Source: Roseateles_B sp041913905 (lineage in GTDB: Bacteria; Pseudomonadota; Gammaproteobacteria; Burkholderiales; Burkholderiaceae_C). Taken from it: DNA of 64,000 bases. Each line of letters starts with the position of its first letter. Position 1 is the first letter of the stretch. The stretch spans positions 1 through 64,000 of the forward strand of contig JAYSEK010000005.1 in assembly GCA_041913905.1 (NCBI GenBank), read 5' to 3'. A program made the position numbers and the translations under genes. The notes under the pieces are model-generated. The model was not told where the DNA came from. It made no database searches and was given only the letters and a program-made list of their open reading frames with translations. Below are positions 44,146 to 52,390 of this stretch, piece after piece.

Positions 44146-45553
44146 GAGCTACCTCCGGTTGCGGGAAGATGTCAGACAGTTGAAGCAGTCGCCGGCGCAC
44201 CCGGCGGACGAGGAGAACGATGGTCAAGCCGAAGCCCAGGCACATGCCCAGCCAGACGCCGATCGGGCCGAGGCCTCTGCTCAGCAGCCAGGCGCTGCCC
44301 AGGCCGACCAGCCAGTAACCGGCGAAGACCTGGGCCATGGGGGCGCGGGTATCCCGGCAGGCGCGCAGCACCGCTGCCAGCACCACGGCCATTCCGTTGA
44401 AGGCCTGCAGCAGCGCTGCCAGCTGGACCATGGGTGTTGCCATGGCCACCAGGAGCTCGCGGTCGCGGCTGCTCGCGGGCAGCAGCCAGCCCGCCAACGG
44501 ACCCGGTGCAGCCAGGTAGACCAGCGCGATCAGCACGTGGAATCCCAAGGCGATGGCGCAGGCGACGCTGACGACGCGCCGTACCTCGTCCTGGTCTGCC
44601 TTTCCCAGCGCCAGCGACAGACGCGTGAGGACGGTGTTGGACATGGCCAGCGGCACGATGAAGGCCAGCGTGACCCATTGCAGCGCGATGGCATGGGCCG
44701 CCAGCGCCTGGCCACCGTGCTGGCCCATGAGCAGCGTGGAGCCGGTGAACAGCATGTACTCGATGGCCATGACGGCGCCGATGGGCAGGCCGATGTCGAG
44801 CAGGCGGCGCATCCAGGGCTGCATCGGCTGCGCGGCGCCAGGCTGTGCGGGCAGCTGCCTAGAGAGGGCAGCCTGGCGGTCCCTGGAGAAGAAGCGGAGC
44901 GCTGCGAGACCATAGGTCAGCACGTAGCTCCAGCCCAGGCCGCTGATGCCCATCCCCGGCCACTCGCCCAGGCCGCCGACGAGCAGTCGGTTGGCCAGCC
45001 CATGCAGGAGCGCGCAGGCCATCAAGGTGGTCGACAACTCCCGGGCCTGGCCCAGCAGGGGATAGCCGACGCGCCAGGCCGTCAGCCACGCGGCGGGCAG
45101 CAAGGCCGGGGCCAGCGCGTGGACGTAGTGCCGGGCCGGCTGGACGACCCCCGGCTCCTGTCCGAGATGCGGCAGCAGGAGCACGAACAGATGGGCGGCG
45201 ACGATGGCCGTCAGCCCCAGGGCGGTCGCCAGCCGCAGTGCTTGCGCCAGGATCTGGCGCGCTACCAGCGGTCCCCCCGGCGCATGGAGGGCGTTGCCGG
45301 CCAGCGGGGCCATGGCCTGCATCACGCCGAAGCAGAACAACAGCAGCAAGGCGACGAAGCTGTTGAGCAGGCCCACGGCGGCCACCGTGGACGAGCCCAG
45401 CGCGGCGGCCGTGAGGATGTCCATCACCGGCATCAGCATGAGGGAGACCTGGCCCAGCAGCAGATGGCCGCTCAGCGACAACGAGGCCTTGGCCTCGCTG
45501 AGCCAGGGGATGTGCCCGGCCTGCAGGTGGTGGGGCGGGTGGAAGCGACTCAT
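44129..45553 (-). CDS. MATE-family efflux transporter
   Basis: 474 aa with about twelve hydrophobic segments in two homologous halves (LMLMPVMDILTAAALGSSTVAAVG in the first; GSTLLMGQHGGQALAAHAIALQW in the second). A cation-antiport exporter of organic compounds; its place inside the operon, overlapping the ligase gene by 17 bp, makes it the likely exporter of the cluster product. Confidence 0.9.
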   Translation of the reverse strand: MSRFHPPHHLQAGHIPWLSEAKASLSLSGHLLLGQVSLMLMPVMDILTAAALGSSTVAAVGLLNSFVALLLLFCFGVMQAMAPLAGNALHAPGGPLVARQILAQALRLATALGLTAIVAAHLFVLLLPHLGQEPGVVQPARHYVHALAPALLPAAWLTAWRVGYPLLGQARELSTTLMACALLHGLANRLLVGGLGEWPGMGISGLGWSYVLTYGLAALRFFSRDRQAALSRQLPAQPGAAQPMQPWMRRLLDIGLPIGAVMAIEYMLFTGSTLLMGQHGGQALAAHAIALQWVTLAFIVPLAMSNTVLTRLSLALGKADQDEVRRVVSVACAIALGFHVLIALVYLAAPGPLAGWLLPASSRDRELLVAMATPMVQLAALLQAFNGMAVVLAAVLRACRDTRAPMAQVFAGYWLVGLGSAWLLSRGLGPIGVWLGMCLGFGLTIVLLVRRVRRRLLQLSDIFPQPEVAHAQSR

Positions 45554-45571
45554 GGTGCTCCTTGGGTTGGG

Positions 45572-46516
45572 TCAGTGCTTCAGCACGAGGGCGCCGAAGC
45601 AGCCGGCGAGGCCGCTGCTGAACAGCAGGTAGTTGCCACCTGGCTGCTTGGTCTCGTGGAGGAAGTTGATGAAGGGGTCGCAGCCGAACACGTGGCCGAG
45701 TCGGCTGAAGTTGGCCGTGTACAGGCGCTCCTGGGGCAGGCGCAGCATGGACAGGACCAGGCGCCATCCCTCCATGTTCACGTGGTTGGGCAGGATGCGG
45801 CTGAGCTCTTCGGCGCGCAGGCCTGCCTGCTGAAGCGCCGAGCGCATGGTGGCGAAGCAGGACCAGTGGTACTTCTCGTCGGGCACCAGTTCATGGTTCT
45901 CATCGGTGCCGCGGAAGAAGCGGCCGTCGGTGTAGAAGTGATAACCCTGAACCTGGTTGTGTGGTGAGTCCCGTTCGACCAGGAAGGCGCAGGCACCGTC
46001 GCTGTGCAGGGACAGGTCCAGGATGCCGCGGATGCCGTCTGCCGCCATGCCCATCAGGTCGACCGACACCACCACCGCGCGCTGCAGCTGCGCATGCCGG
46101 GCCATCATCTGCCGCGCAACACGGATGGCCAGCATCGGTGACACGCAGTTCTGCTGCGATACGGAGAAGCTCAAGGCCTTCTGCAAGCCGCAGGCCGCCT
46201 GGATGAGCCCGGTCGTTCCGGCCGGCGGCGGGGCGATGCTGCTTTGCACGGTGTGCGTGTAGATCAGCAGGTCCACGCTGCGCGGCGGGATGCGTGCCTT
46301 GGTCAGCAGCAGGCGGACGGCCTTCACGCCCATGTCGACGGGCGACTGCCACATCGCGTCGTGGAAATAGCGCACGCCGTTGGCCAGCATGGCCTCGATG
46401 CGCGGGCGCGGCTGGCCGGTGCGTCGGCCCCATTCCTCGACGGACACCACCCGCTCCGGCAGGTAGCAGGCGAGCTCGGGGATGCCGATGGTGGGCAGGA
46501 TGTCAGCTGTTCCCAT
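45572..46516 (-). CDS. FabH-like (KAS III) ketosynthase, partner b, intact triad
   Basis: 314 aa. Cys124 (VSQQNCVSPML), His245 (ILPNHVNMEGW) and Asn269 (YTANFSRLGHVFGCD) form a full KAS III triad, so it is the most likely condensing enzyme of the cluster. I start at MGTADILP (46516), where GGAGGAG lies six bases upstream; the ATG five codons earlier lies inside that ribosome site. It overlaps the end of the partner-a gene by 14 bp. Confidence 0.87.
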   Translation of the reverse strand: MGTADILPTIGIPELACYLPERVVSVEEWGRRTGQPRPRIEAMLANGVRYFHDAMWQSPVDMGVKAVRLLLTKARIPPRSVDLLIYTHTVQSSIAPPPAGTTGLIQAACGLQKALSFSVSQQNCVSPMLAIRVARQMMARHAQLQRAVVVSVDLMGMAADGIRGILDLSLHSDGACAFLVERDSPHNQVQGYHFYTDGRFFRGTDENHELVPDEKYHWSCFATMRSALQQAGLRAEELSRILPNHVNMEGWRLVLSMLRLPQERLYTANFSRLGHVFGCDPFINFLHETKQPGGNYLLFSSGLAGCFGALVLKH

Positions 46517-47558
46517 GGCTTGCTCCTCCATCTACGTACTCGAAGACGGCGCAGGCCAGCGCGCCTTCGAAGCCCAGGCCCCACAGCAACATGCGTTCGC
46601 CTGGACGGGTGCTTGCCTGCTGGAGCAGGCGATGCATGCGGACCGGTACCTCGGCGGCGCCCAGATAGCCACCGTCCAGGATGTCGGCAGGGCCGCACCA
46701 GGCGGTATGAAGCCCGCAGCGCTTTCGAACGCGGTCGCTGAGATGCCGGCTGATGCAGTGCGGGACGAGGATGCTGATATCCCTGGGACGGCAGCCGGCC
46801 TCGCGCAAGGTGTCCGTCGCCAGGGCGCAAAGGCCGTCGACGTTCAATGGCAAGGGGGCGCCGTGGACGATGTGGCGGTACACCTCCGTTGACGGCGCCG
46901 GCGTCAGCAGCTTGATCGCGCGCAGCATCCAGCCTTTGGTGCAGCCACGCTCCAGCATGACGGCGCCGGCTCCGTCCCCGAGCACCGCCGTGTTGCCCAC
47001 GATGCGCGTGTAGGGCCAGGACCAGCGCTCCGCAGCGGCGATGACGATCCGCGTGTCGGTGCTGGTTGCCATCAGGTCGGCGGCGACGGACAGCGCGAGC
47101 AGGAAGCTCGCGCCCTGCATCTGGCCGAGCGCGAATGGGACGCGCCCCTGCTGGAACTCGTTTTGCAATCGGCAGGCGGCCGATATCGTGACGTCGTTCT
47201 CCAGGCAGGTATGGCAGACCAGGAAGGTGGATACCGCGGGCATCGCCGCCTCGCCCGCTGGCTGCATGAGTTCACGCACCACATGGAGCAGCATCTCCGA
47301 GGCTTCCATGGCGGGCTCCTCGGCGACGGCATGAACCCCCGTGCATTCGGCCAAGCTGTGGGCCGTCAGCCGGGCGCGCGCCGCTTCCAGCTGCTCCCGG
47401 TTGACGCCATGCATGTGCAGGTTCTCCTCGAAGCAGGCCTGCAGGAAGCGCGCCGTGCGGCTTTCGGCGACGGGGGGCTTCGCGGCCAGCAGGTGCGCCA
47501 CGCTGCGCGTGGCAGCGGGCACGTAGGCCGACGAGGCGACGATGCCGATCTCACTCAT
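46503..47558 (-). CDS. FabH-like (KAS III) protein, partner a, lacking the active-site Cys
   Basis: 351 aa. The nucleophile position reads GQMQGASFLLAL with Gly149 instead of Cys; His267 is kept (VPHCISRH) and the Asn site is Asp (PADILDGGYLGAAE). A Cys-less KAS III translated together with an intact one (the 45572 gene) recalls PqsB/PqsC, where the Cys-less subunit is required for the heterodimer. ATG 47558 overlaps the ACP gene by 8 bp. Confidence 0.83.
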   Translation of the reverse strand: MSEIGIVASSAYVPAATRSVAHLLAAKPPVAESRTARFLQACFEENLHMHGVNREQLEAARARLTAHSLAECTGVHAVAEEPAMEASEMLLHVVRELMQPAGEAAMPAVSTFLVCHTCLENDVTISAACRLQNEFQQGRVPFALGQMQGASFLLALSVAADLMATSTDTRIVIAAAERWSWPYTRIVGNTAVLGDGAGAVMLERGCTKGWMLRAIKLLTPAPSTEVYRHIVHGAPLPLNVDGLCALATDTLREAGCRPRDISILVPHCISRHLSDRVRKRCGLHTAWCGPADILDGGYLGAAEVPVRMHRLLQQASTRPGERMLLWGLGFEGALACAVFEYVDGGASHGNS

Positions 47559-47814
47559 GGGTCAGCTTCCGCTGGACGAAGTCCACCAGGCGGCTGTAGC
47601 GCGTGAAGAGGTCGGCGGAGAGCTCCTCGGGCATCAGCATCAGCCCGAAGCGTTCTTCGATGCGCAGCACCAGCTCTGTCATGTTCATCGAGTCGATGCC
47701 CACGTCGAACAGATTGGTGTCTTCGTTCACCAGATCGACTTCAGAGCCCCCTTGCGCCAGCCCGCTCAGGCAGCTCTTCAGGGTTTGGCTGATTTCAGTG
47801 GTGCTTGTGTTCAT
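47551..47814 (-). CDS. Stand-alone acyl carrier protein
   Basis: 87 aa. The phosphopantetheine site is Ser42 in FDVGIDSMNMTELVLRIEE, with the acidic helix II of type II carrier proteins. It should carry the activated acid or amino acid through the ligase, decarboxylase, dehydrogenase and KAS steps of this operon. First gene of the minus-strand operon; AGGAG eight bases upstream. Confidence 0.92.
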   Translation of the reverse strand: MNTSTTEISQTLKSCLSGLAQGGSEVDLVNEDTNLFDVGIDSMNMTELVLRIEERFGLMLMPEELSADLFTRYSRLVDFVQRKLTHE

Positions 47815-48153
47815 CGGACGGTTCTCCTGTGAATGACGGATGACGCCATGCCCTTGGGCTGATATGGCAGGGCCAGTCTAGGAATCCGTCCTGCTGCAAG
47901 AAACCTCTCAAGGCAGGCAGGGCGAAGGTGTGTGTGGTCGTAACAGTGGTCTGCTTGCTTTCGTTGAAGGTGCGTAGCTAATAAGTTGGGTGAGCGGACT
48001 GGTGGCTGCCTTGTATTGGACGAGTTTGGTTGTTGATGGCCCAGCGCAGCGCCGCGGGACGAAATGCCGCGGCTGGCACAAGGCCTCAGGCCTGCCTCGG
48101 GCCCGTCTCGGGCCTGCCCTGTACCTGCTGCGAGGCAGGCGATGGCCGTGGCG
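47815..48153 (-). promoter_or_regulatory. Upstream region of the biosynthetic operon
   Basis: 339 bp without a supported gene. It contains AGCTAATAAGTTGGGTGAG at 47976-47994, resembling the element upstream of luxR; weak -35/-10 candidates TTCAAC and TGTTAC (minus strand, 47968-47940, 17-bp spacer); a 12-codon minus-strand frame from 47849 whose stop overlaps the ACP ATG; and, near yicC, the inverted repeat ACCTGC-TGCGAG-GCAGGC (48123-48140) beside GC-rich repeats (GGCCCG-TCT-CGGGCC) that may terminate yicC transcription. Confidence 0.5.
47976..47994. promoter_or_regulatory. Candidate LuxR-type element upstream of the ACP gene
   Basis: AGCTAATAAGTTGGGTGAG matches the luxR-upstream element AGCTCACAGTTTGGTGAG at 14 of 18 positions with one inserted base. 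Its left end is 162 bp from the ACP start, exactly as the other is from the luxR start. The dyad symmetry is weaker here. Confidence 0.4.
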
Positions 48154-49065
48154 CTATTCGATGTTCTGCACCTGCTCGCGCATCTGCTCGATGGCCACCT
48201 TCATCTCCACGGAGACGTTGGTCAGCTCCAGCGCGGCGGACTTGGAGCCCAGGGTATTGGCCTCCCGGTGCAGCTCCTGGATCAGGAAGTCCAGGCGCTT
48301 GCCCAGCTCGCCACCCTTCTTGAGCAGGCGGCTGATCTCGTCCAGGTGGGCGCGGAGCCGGGCCAGTTCTTCGGCGACGTCGATGCGGATGGCATAAGCC
48401 GCGGCCTCGTTGAGGGCCCGCTCGCGCAGGGCGTCCTCCGGCAGGGTCTGCGCGGCGCCTGTGCTGCTGAGCGCTTCCTGCCAGCGTTCGAGGAAGCGCT
48501 GCTGCTGGCGCTGGACGACGGCCGGCACCAGGGGCTCGGCCTGATCGGCCAGCTGGCGCAGGGCCACGATGCGCTCTTGCAGGATGGCGACCAGCTTTTC
48601 GCCCTCGCGCTCGCGAGCCTCCACCAGGCCTTTAATACACCGGCGGGCGGCATCCATGGTGGCCTCGTCCAGCTTCTCGCTGGCGCTGCCGCCCTTGCAC
48701 CACTGCAGGGCTTCATGCACCGTCAAGCCCTGGGCCTTGGGCAGCCAGGTCTGTACCGTGGCCTCCATCCGGGCCAGGCGATTGAGCTGCTCGGGCAGGG
48801 GCTGTGGCCAGCTGCTGTCTGCATCTCGTTGCGTGTTGATACGAATCTCGATCTTGCCCCGTTTGACATGTTGCCCGACGATGTCACGCAATGCTGGTTC
48901 AAGACCACGCAAGTCTTCGGGCATGCGGAAGCTGAGATCAAGGAAGCGCCCATTGACGGAACGGGCCTCCACGCTCACGCTGGCAGCGGATTGGACGCCG
49001 GTTTCGGGGTGTGGGACGGGTTGCGCACAGGCGCTGGCGTAACCCGTCATGCTGTAAACTGGCAT
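48154..49065 (-). CDS. yicC: YicC/YloC-family endoribonuclease
   Basis: 303 aa. YSMTGYASA at the start, VEARSVNGRFLDLSFRMPEDL and the C-terminal REANTLGSKSAALELTNVSVEMKVAIEQMREQVQN block are the family landmarks. It is an RNase implicated in RNA turnover. Start at 49065 (MPVYSMTG). In Burkholderiales I expect gmk directly downstream; here the biosynthetic and amide-uptake modules lie between. Confidence 0.93.
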   Translation of the reverse strand: MPVYSMTGYASACAQPVPHPETGVQSAASVSVEARSVNGRFLDLSFRMPEDLRGLEPALRDIVGQHVKRGKIEIRINTQRDADSSWPQPLPEQLNRLARMEATVQTWLPKAQGLTVHEALQWCKGGSASEKLDEATMDAARRCIKGLVEAREREGEKLVAILQERIVALRQLADQAEPLVPAVVQRQQQRFLERWQEALSSTGAAQTLPEDALRERALNEAAAYAIRIDVAEELARLRAHLDEISRLLKKGGELGKRLDFLIQELHREANTLGSKSAALELTNVSVEMKVAIEQMREQVQNIE

Positions 49066-49096
49066 GAGCTATCGGTGGAGCAAGCAAAACTCGATT

Positions 49097-50065
49097 ATGT
49101 CAAAGCCGAAACCGGCGCCTTTGCCTGCGGGAACCGTGGTCGGGGGCTACCAGATCGTCAAGAAACTGGCAGCAGGCGGCTTCGGCGTGGTCTATCTCGC
49201 TGAAGACCCTGACCACCACCTTGTCGCCGTCAAGGAATATCTCCCTGCCTCTCTGGCCGAGCGTTCGCCCGGCGAGTTGACGCCGCGCGTCAAACCCGAG
49301 AAGCAGCCGCTCTATCGCCTCGGCCTGCGCAGCTTCTTTGAGGAAGGCCGTTCGCTGGCGCAGATCTCGCATCCCAGCGTGGTCTCGGTGCTGAACTTCC
49401 TGCGCGAGAACGAGACCGTCTACATGGTCATGAATTACCTGCAGGGCGATACCTTGCAGGATTTCATCGTGACCGCGCGTGACCTGAAGCGGGACAAGGT
49501 CTTCCGCGAGTCCACCATCCGCTCCCTGTTCGACGAAATCCTCAAGGGCTTGCGCATCGTGCACCAGCACAAGATGCTGCACCTGGACATCAAGCCGGCG
49601 AACATCTTCATCACCAACGACAACAAGGCCGTGCTGCTGGATTTCGGCGCGGCACGCGAAGTGCTGTCCAAGGAAGGCAACTTCATCCGTCCCATGTATA
49701 CCCCGGGCTTCGCGGCACCGGAGATGTACCGGCGTGACGGCTCCCTTGGCCCCTGGACCGACATCTACGCCATTGGCGCCTGCATCTACGCCTGCATGCA
49801 GGGCTATCCGCCCAACGACGCCCCGCAGCGTCTGGAAAAAGACCGTCTCAGCCTCAGCCTTTCGCGCTTGCGCAACGTGTATTCGGACAATCTCATCGAA
49901 GTCACCGAATGGTGCATGTCTCTGGACCCGCTGTCCCGCCCGCAAAGCGTTTTTGCGCTGCAGAAGGAACTGGCCCGCGAAACCGAGCGGCGCTACACCA
50001 AGCTGAGTTTCAGTGAACGCCTCAAGCTTCAACTGGAGAACCTGAAAACCGGAGCCAAGGCGTGA
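49097..50065 (+). CDS. Serine/threonine protein kinase (bacterial Hanks type)
   Basis: 322 aa, soluble. Gly loop AAGGFGVVY, Lys46 in VAVKEY, catalytic loop HLDIKPANIF (Asp164, Lys166, Asn169; the usual HRD Arg is Leu), DFG at Asp182 and APE in GFAAPEM. I use MSKPKPAPLPAG (49097); an ATG at 49064 would overlap the divergent yicC start. It is coupled to a PP2C phosphatase gene by a 4-bp overlap, giving a reversible phosphorylation pair. The substrates are unknown. Confidence 0.9.
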   Translation: MSKPKPAPLPAGTVVGGYQIVKKLAAGGFGVVYLAEDPDHHLVAVKEYLPASLAERSPGELTPRVKPEKQPLYRLGLRSFFEEGRSLAQISHPSVVSVLNFLRENETVYMVMNYLQGDTLQDFIVTARDLKRDKVFRESTIRSLFDEILKGLRIVHQHKMLHLDIKPANIFITNDNKAVLLDFGAAREVLSKEGNFIRPMYTPGFAAPEMYRRDGSLGPWTDIYAIGACIYACMQGYPPNDAPQRLEKDRLSLSLSRLRNVYSDNLIEVTEWCMSLDPLSRPQSVFALQKELARETERRYTKLSFSERLKLQLENLKTGAKA

Positions 50066-50970
50066 AGTTCGGCGTCTACCAAGTGAGTCGCCGCGGCGGT
50101 CGCGAGAAGAACGAAGACCGCATGGGCTATTGCTACACCCGCGACTCGGGGCTGTTCGTGCTGGCTGACGGCATGGGCGGGCATCCCGAGGGCGAGGTGG
50201 CGGCGCAGATGGCGCTGGTCACGGTGGCCAGCATGTTCCAGCGTGAAGCCCAGCCGGTGCTGAAGAACCCCACGCAGTTCCTGGACGACGCCGTGCAGAT
50301 CGCCCACCAGCAGCTGCTGCGCTACAGCCAGGAAAAGGGCCTGCCCGACACCCCCCGCACCACCATCGTGGCCTGCGTGATGCAACGCGGCGTGGCCTAT
50401 TGGGCCCACTGTGGCGATTCGCGCCTGTACATGCTGCGCAATGGCGAACTGATGGCACGCACCCGCGACCATTCCTACAGCGAGCTGCAGGAAGCCCTGG
50501 GCCGCCATGCGGCGCAGGGGGCCGAACGCTTCAACCGCAACGTACTTTTCACCTGTCTGGGCAGCCCCGGCAAGCCCATGGTGGACATCTGCGGCCCCAT
50601 CCCGCTGGAGTCGGGTGATCGCATCCTGTTGTGCTCCGACGGGCTGTGGAGCACGGTGTCGGACGTCAGCATCGCCCAGTGCCTGGCGGCCCGCATCATT
50701 TCCGATGCGGTGCCGGAGCTGGTCGAGCAGGCCTTGCGCAATGGCGGTGCCCGCTGCGACAACGTCACCGCCCTGGCCGTCGAATGGGAAGGGGACGAGG
50801 AGCAGGAAGCTCTGGATTCCATCTCCACCGAAGGGCTGGACGAAGACTCCTTCGCCTCCACCATCCAGGCGCGCGGCGAGGCCGGCGCCGAGTTGAGCGA
50901 GGCCGAGATCGAGAACAATGTGCGCGAGATCCAGGAAGCGATCCGCCGCGCCGGCAAGAAACAAGCCTGA
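50062..50970 (+). CDS. PP2C-type protein phosphatase
   Basis: 302 aa. GTG start overlapping the kinase stop. Metal-binding motifs NEDRMGY, LADGMGGHPEGEVAA, CGDSRLYMLR, CSDGLWSTV and CDNVTALAV are in the PPM order. A 60-residue acidic tail follows the catalytic domain. It should reverse the modifications made by the kinase encoded just upstream. Confidence 0.92.
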   Translation: MKFGVYQVSRRGGREKNEDRMGYCYTRDSGLFVLADGMGGHPEGEVAAQMALVTVASMFQREAQPVLKNPTQFLDDAVQIAHQQLLRYSQEKGLPDTPRTTIVACVMQRGVAYWAHCGDSRLYMLRNGELMARTRDHSYSELQEALGRHAAQGAERFNRNVLFTCLGSPGKPMVDICGPIPLESGDRILLCSDGLWSTVSDVSIAQCLAARIISDAVPELVEQALRNGGARCDNVTALAVEWEGDEEQEALDSISTEGLDEDSFASTIQARGEAGAELSEAEIENNVREIQEAIRRAGKKQA

Positions 50971-50980
50971 AAGGTTTCCC

Positions 50981-51715
50981 ATGACTGCGACTTTCCGACG
51001 CGCTGACGAGCGCGGCGCGGATGCCCTGCGCCCCGTGCGCATCACCCGCCAATACACCCGCTATGCCGAAGGCTCCGTGCTGATCGAGTTTGGCAACACC
51101 AAGGTGCTGTGCACGGCTTCGGTGGAGGAGAAGGTGCCGCCGCACAAGAAGGGATCGGGCGAAGGCTGGGTCACCGCCGAATACGGCATGCTGCCGCGCG
51201 CCACGCACACCCGCGGCGATCGTGAGGCCGCCCGTGGCAAGCAGAGCGGCCGCACGCAGGAGATCCAGCGCCTGATCGGGCGTTCGCTGCGCTGCGTCTT
51301 TGATCTGGCAGCGCTGGGCGAGCGCACCATCCACCTGGACTGCGATGTGATCCAGGCCGATGGCGGCACCCGTACGGCCGCCATCACCGGCGCCTATGTG
51401 GCCGCGCACGACGCCGTGAGCTGGCTGCTGGCGCAGAGCAAGATTTCGCGTTCGCCCATCAGGGATGCGGTGGCTGCCATCTCCGTCGGCATCGTCGAGG
51501 GCACGCCTTTGCTGGACCTGGAGTACACCGAGGACTCGGCCTGCGACACCGACATGAACGTGGTGATGACGGGCAGCGGCGGCTTTGTCGAGCTGCAAGG
51601 CACGGCCGAGGGTGCCGCGTTCAGCCGCGCCGAGATGAGCGCCATGCTGGACCTGGCCGACAAGGGCATCCGGGAGTTGCTCGCTGCCCAGCGCCAGGCC
51701 CTGGGCCTGGCCTGA
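50981..51715 (+). CDS. rph: Ribonuclease PH
   Basis: 244 aa. Phosphorolytic trimming of tRNA 3' ends. RPVRITRQYTRYAEGSVLIEFG, GWVTAEYGMLPRATHTRGDREAARGKQSGRTQEIQRLIGRSLR (part) and the phosphate-site DCDVIQADGGTRTAAITGA are canonical. It starts at ATG 50981, 10 bp after the phosphatase. Confidence 0.96.
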   Translation: MTATFRRADERGADALRPVRITRQYTRYAEGSVLIEFGNTKVLCTASVEEKVPPHKKGSGEGWVTAEYGMLPRATHTRGDREAARGKQSGRTQEIQRLIGRSLRCVFDLAALGERTIHLDCDVIQADGGTRTAAITGAYVAAHDAVSWLLAQSKISRSPIRDAVAAISVGIVEGTPLLDLEYTEDSACDTDMNVVMTGSGGFVELQGTAEGAAFSRAEMSAMLDLADKGIRELLAAQRQALGLA

Positions 51716-51735
51716 GGCCGCGAAGGGAGCTGACG

Positions 51736-52350
51736 ATGAAACTGGTGCTGGCCTCCAACAACGCCAAGAAGCTGAAGGAACTGCAGGCGCTGTTTCAGCC
51801 CCTGGGTCTGGAGCTCGTCACGCAGGGCGAGCTGGGCATTCCCGAGGCCGAGGAACCGCACCCCAGCTTCGTCGAGAACGCCCTCGCCAAGGCCCGCCAT
51901 GCCGCTGCCGCCAGCGGTCTGCCGGCTCTGGCGGATGACTCCGGCCTGAGCGTGGATGCCTTGGGCGGTGCGCCCGGCGTGCTTTCGGCTCGCTATGCCA
52001 CGCTTTTCGGCCAGCCCAAGAGCGATGCCGACAACAACCGCGTGCTGCTGGAACAGTTGAGCCAAGGTGGCCATGCCGCGCCCTTCACGGCGCGCTTTGT
52101 CTGCGCCCTGGTGGCCGTGCGCAGCGCCGAGGATCCCGAGCCTCTGATTGCGATGGGGCGCTGGGAGGGCGAGATACGTCACGAAGCGGCGGGCGAGGGC
52201 GGTTTTGGCTACGATCCTCTGATGTTCATCCCTGCATTGGGCCAGACCGTGGCCCAGCTGGATGCCGCGACCAAGAACCGCCTGAGCCATCGCGCCCTGG
52301 CCTCGGCCAGCCTGCTGCAGCAGTTCCGCGAGGTCTGGCAGCTGCGCTGA
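51736..52350 (+). CDS. rdgB: XTP/dITP diphosphatase (RdgB/HAM1)
   Basis: 204 aa. It removes non-canonical purine nucleotides from the pool. LVLASNNAKKLKEL, ADDSGLSVDALGGAPGVLSARYA and EGGFGYDPLMF with ...KNRLSHRALA are the family motifs. It follows rph by 20 bp with a GGGAG ribosome site. Confidence 0.95.
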   Translation: MKLVLASNNAKKLKELQALFQPLGLELVTQGELGIPEAEEPHPSFVENALAKARHAAAASGLPALADDSGLSVDALGGAPGVLSARYATLFGQPKSDADNNRVLLEQLSQGGHAAPFTARFVCALVAVRSAEDPEPLIAMGRWEGEIRHEAAGEGGFGYDPLMFIPALGQTVAQLDAATKNRLSHRALASASLLQQFREVWQLR

Positions 52351-52390
52351 CCGTGAAGGGCCGCCGTCGGGCGGTGCCAGGAGTTTGACC

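Noticed and set aside
34582..47814. Pyocyanin-, prodigiosin- or alkylquinolone-type cluster
   Set aside because: Single elements recall these pathways (KAS III heterodimer, ACAD, ligase), but there is no anthranilate-ligase context, proline adenylation domain, phenazine gene or PqsE-like hydrolase.
48123..48140. ACCTGC-TGCGAG-GCAGGC as a lux box for the biosynthetic operon
   Set aside because: The spacing is two bases shorter than the classical box, it is 309 bp from the ACP start and adjacent to the yicC stop inside other GC-rich repeats. A structural RNA element after yicC is at least as likely.
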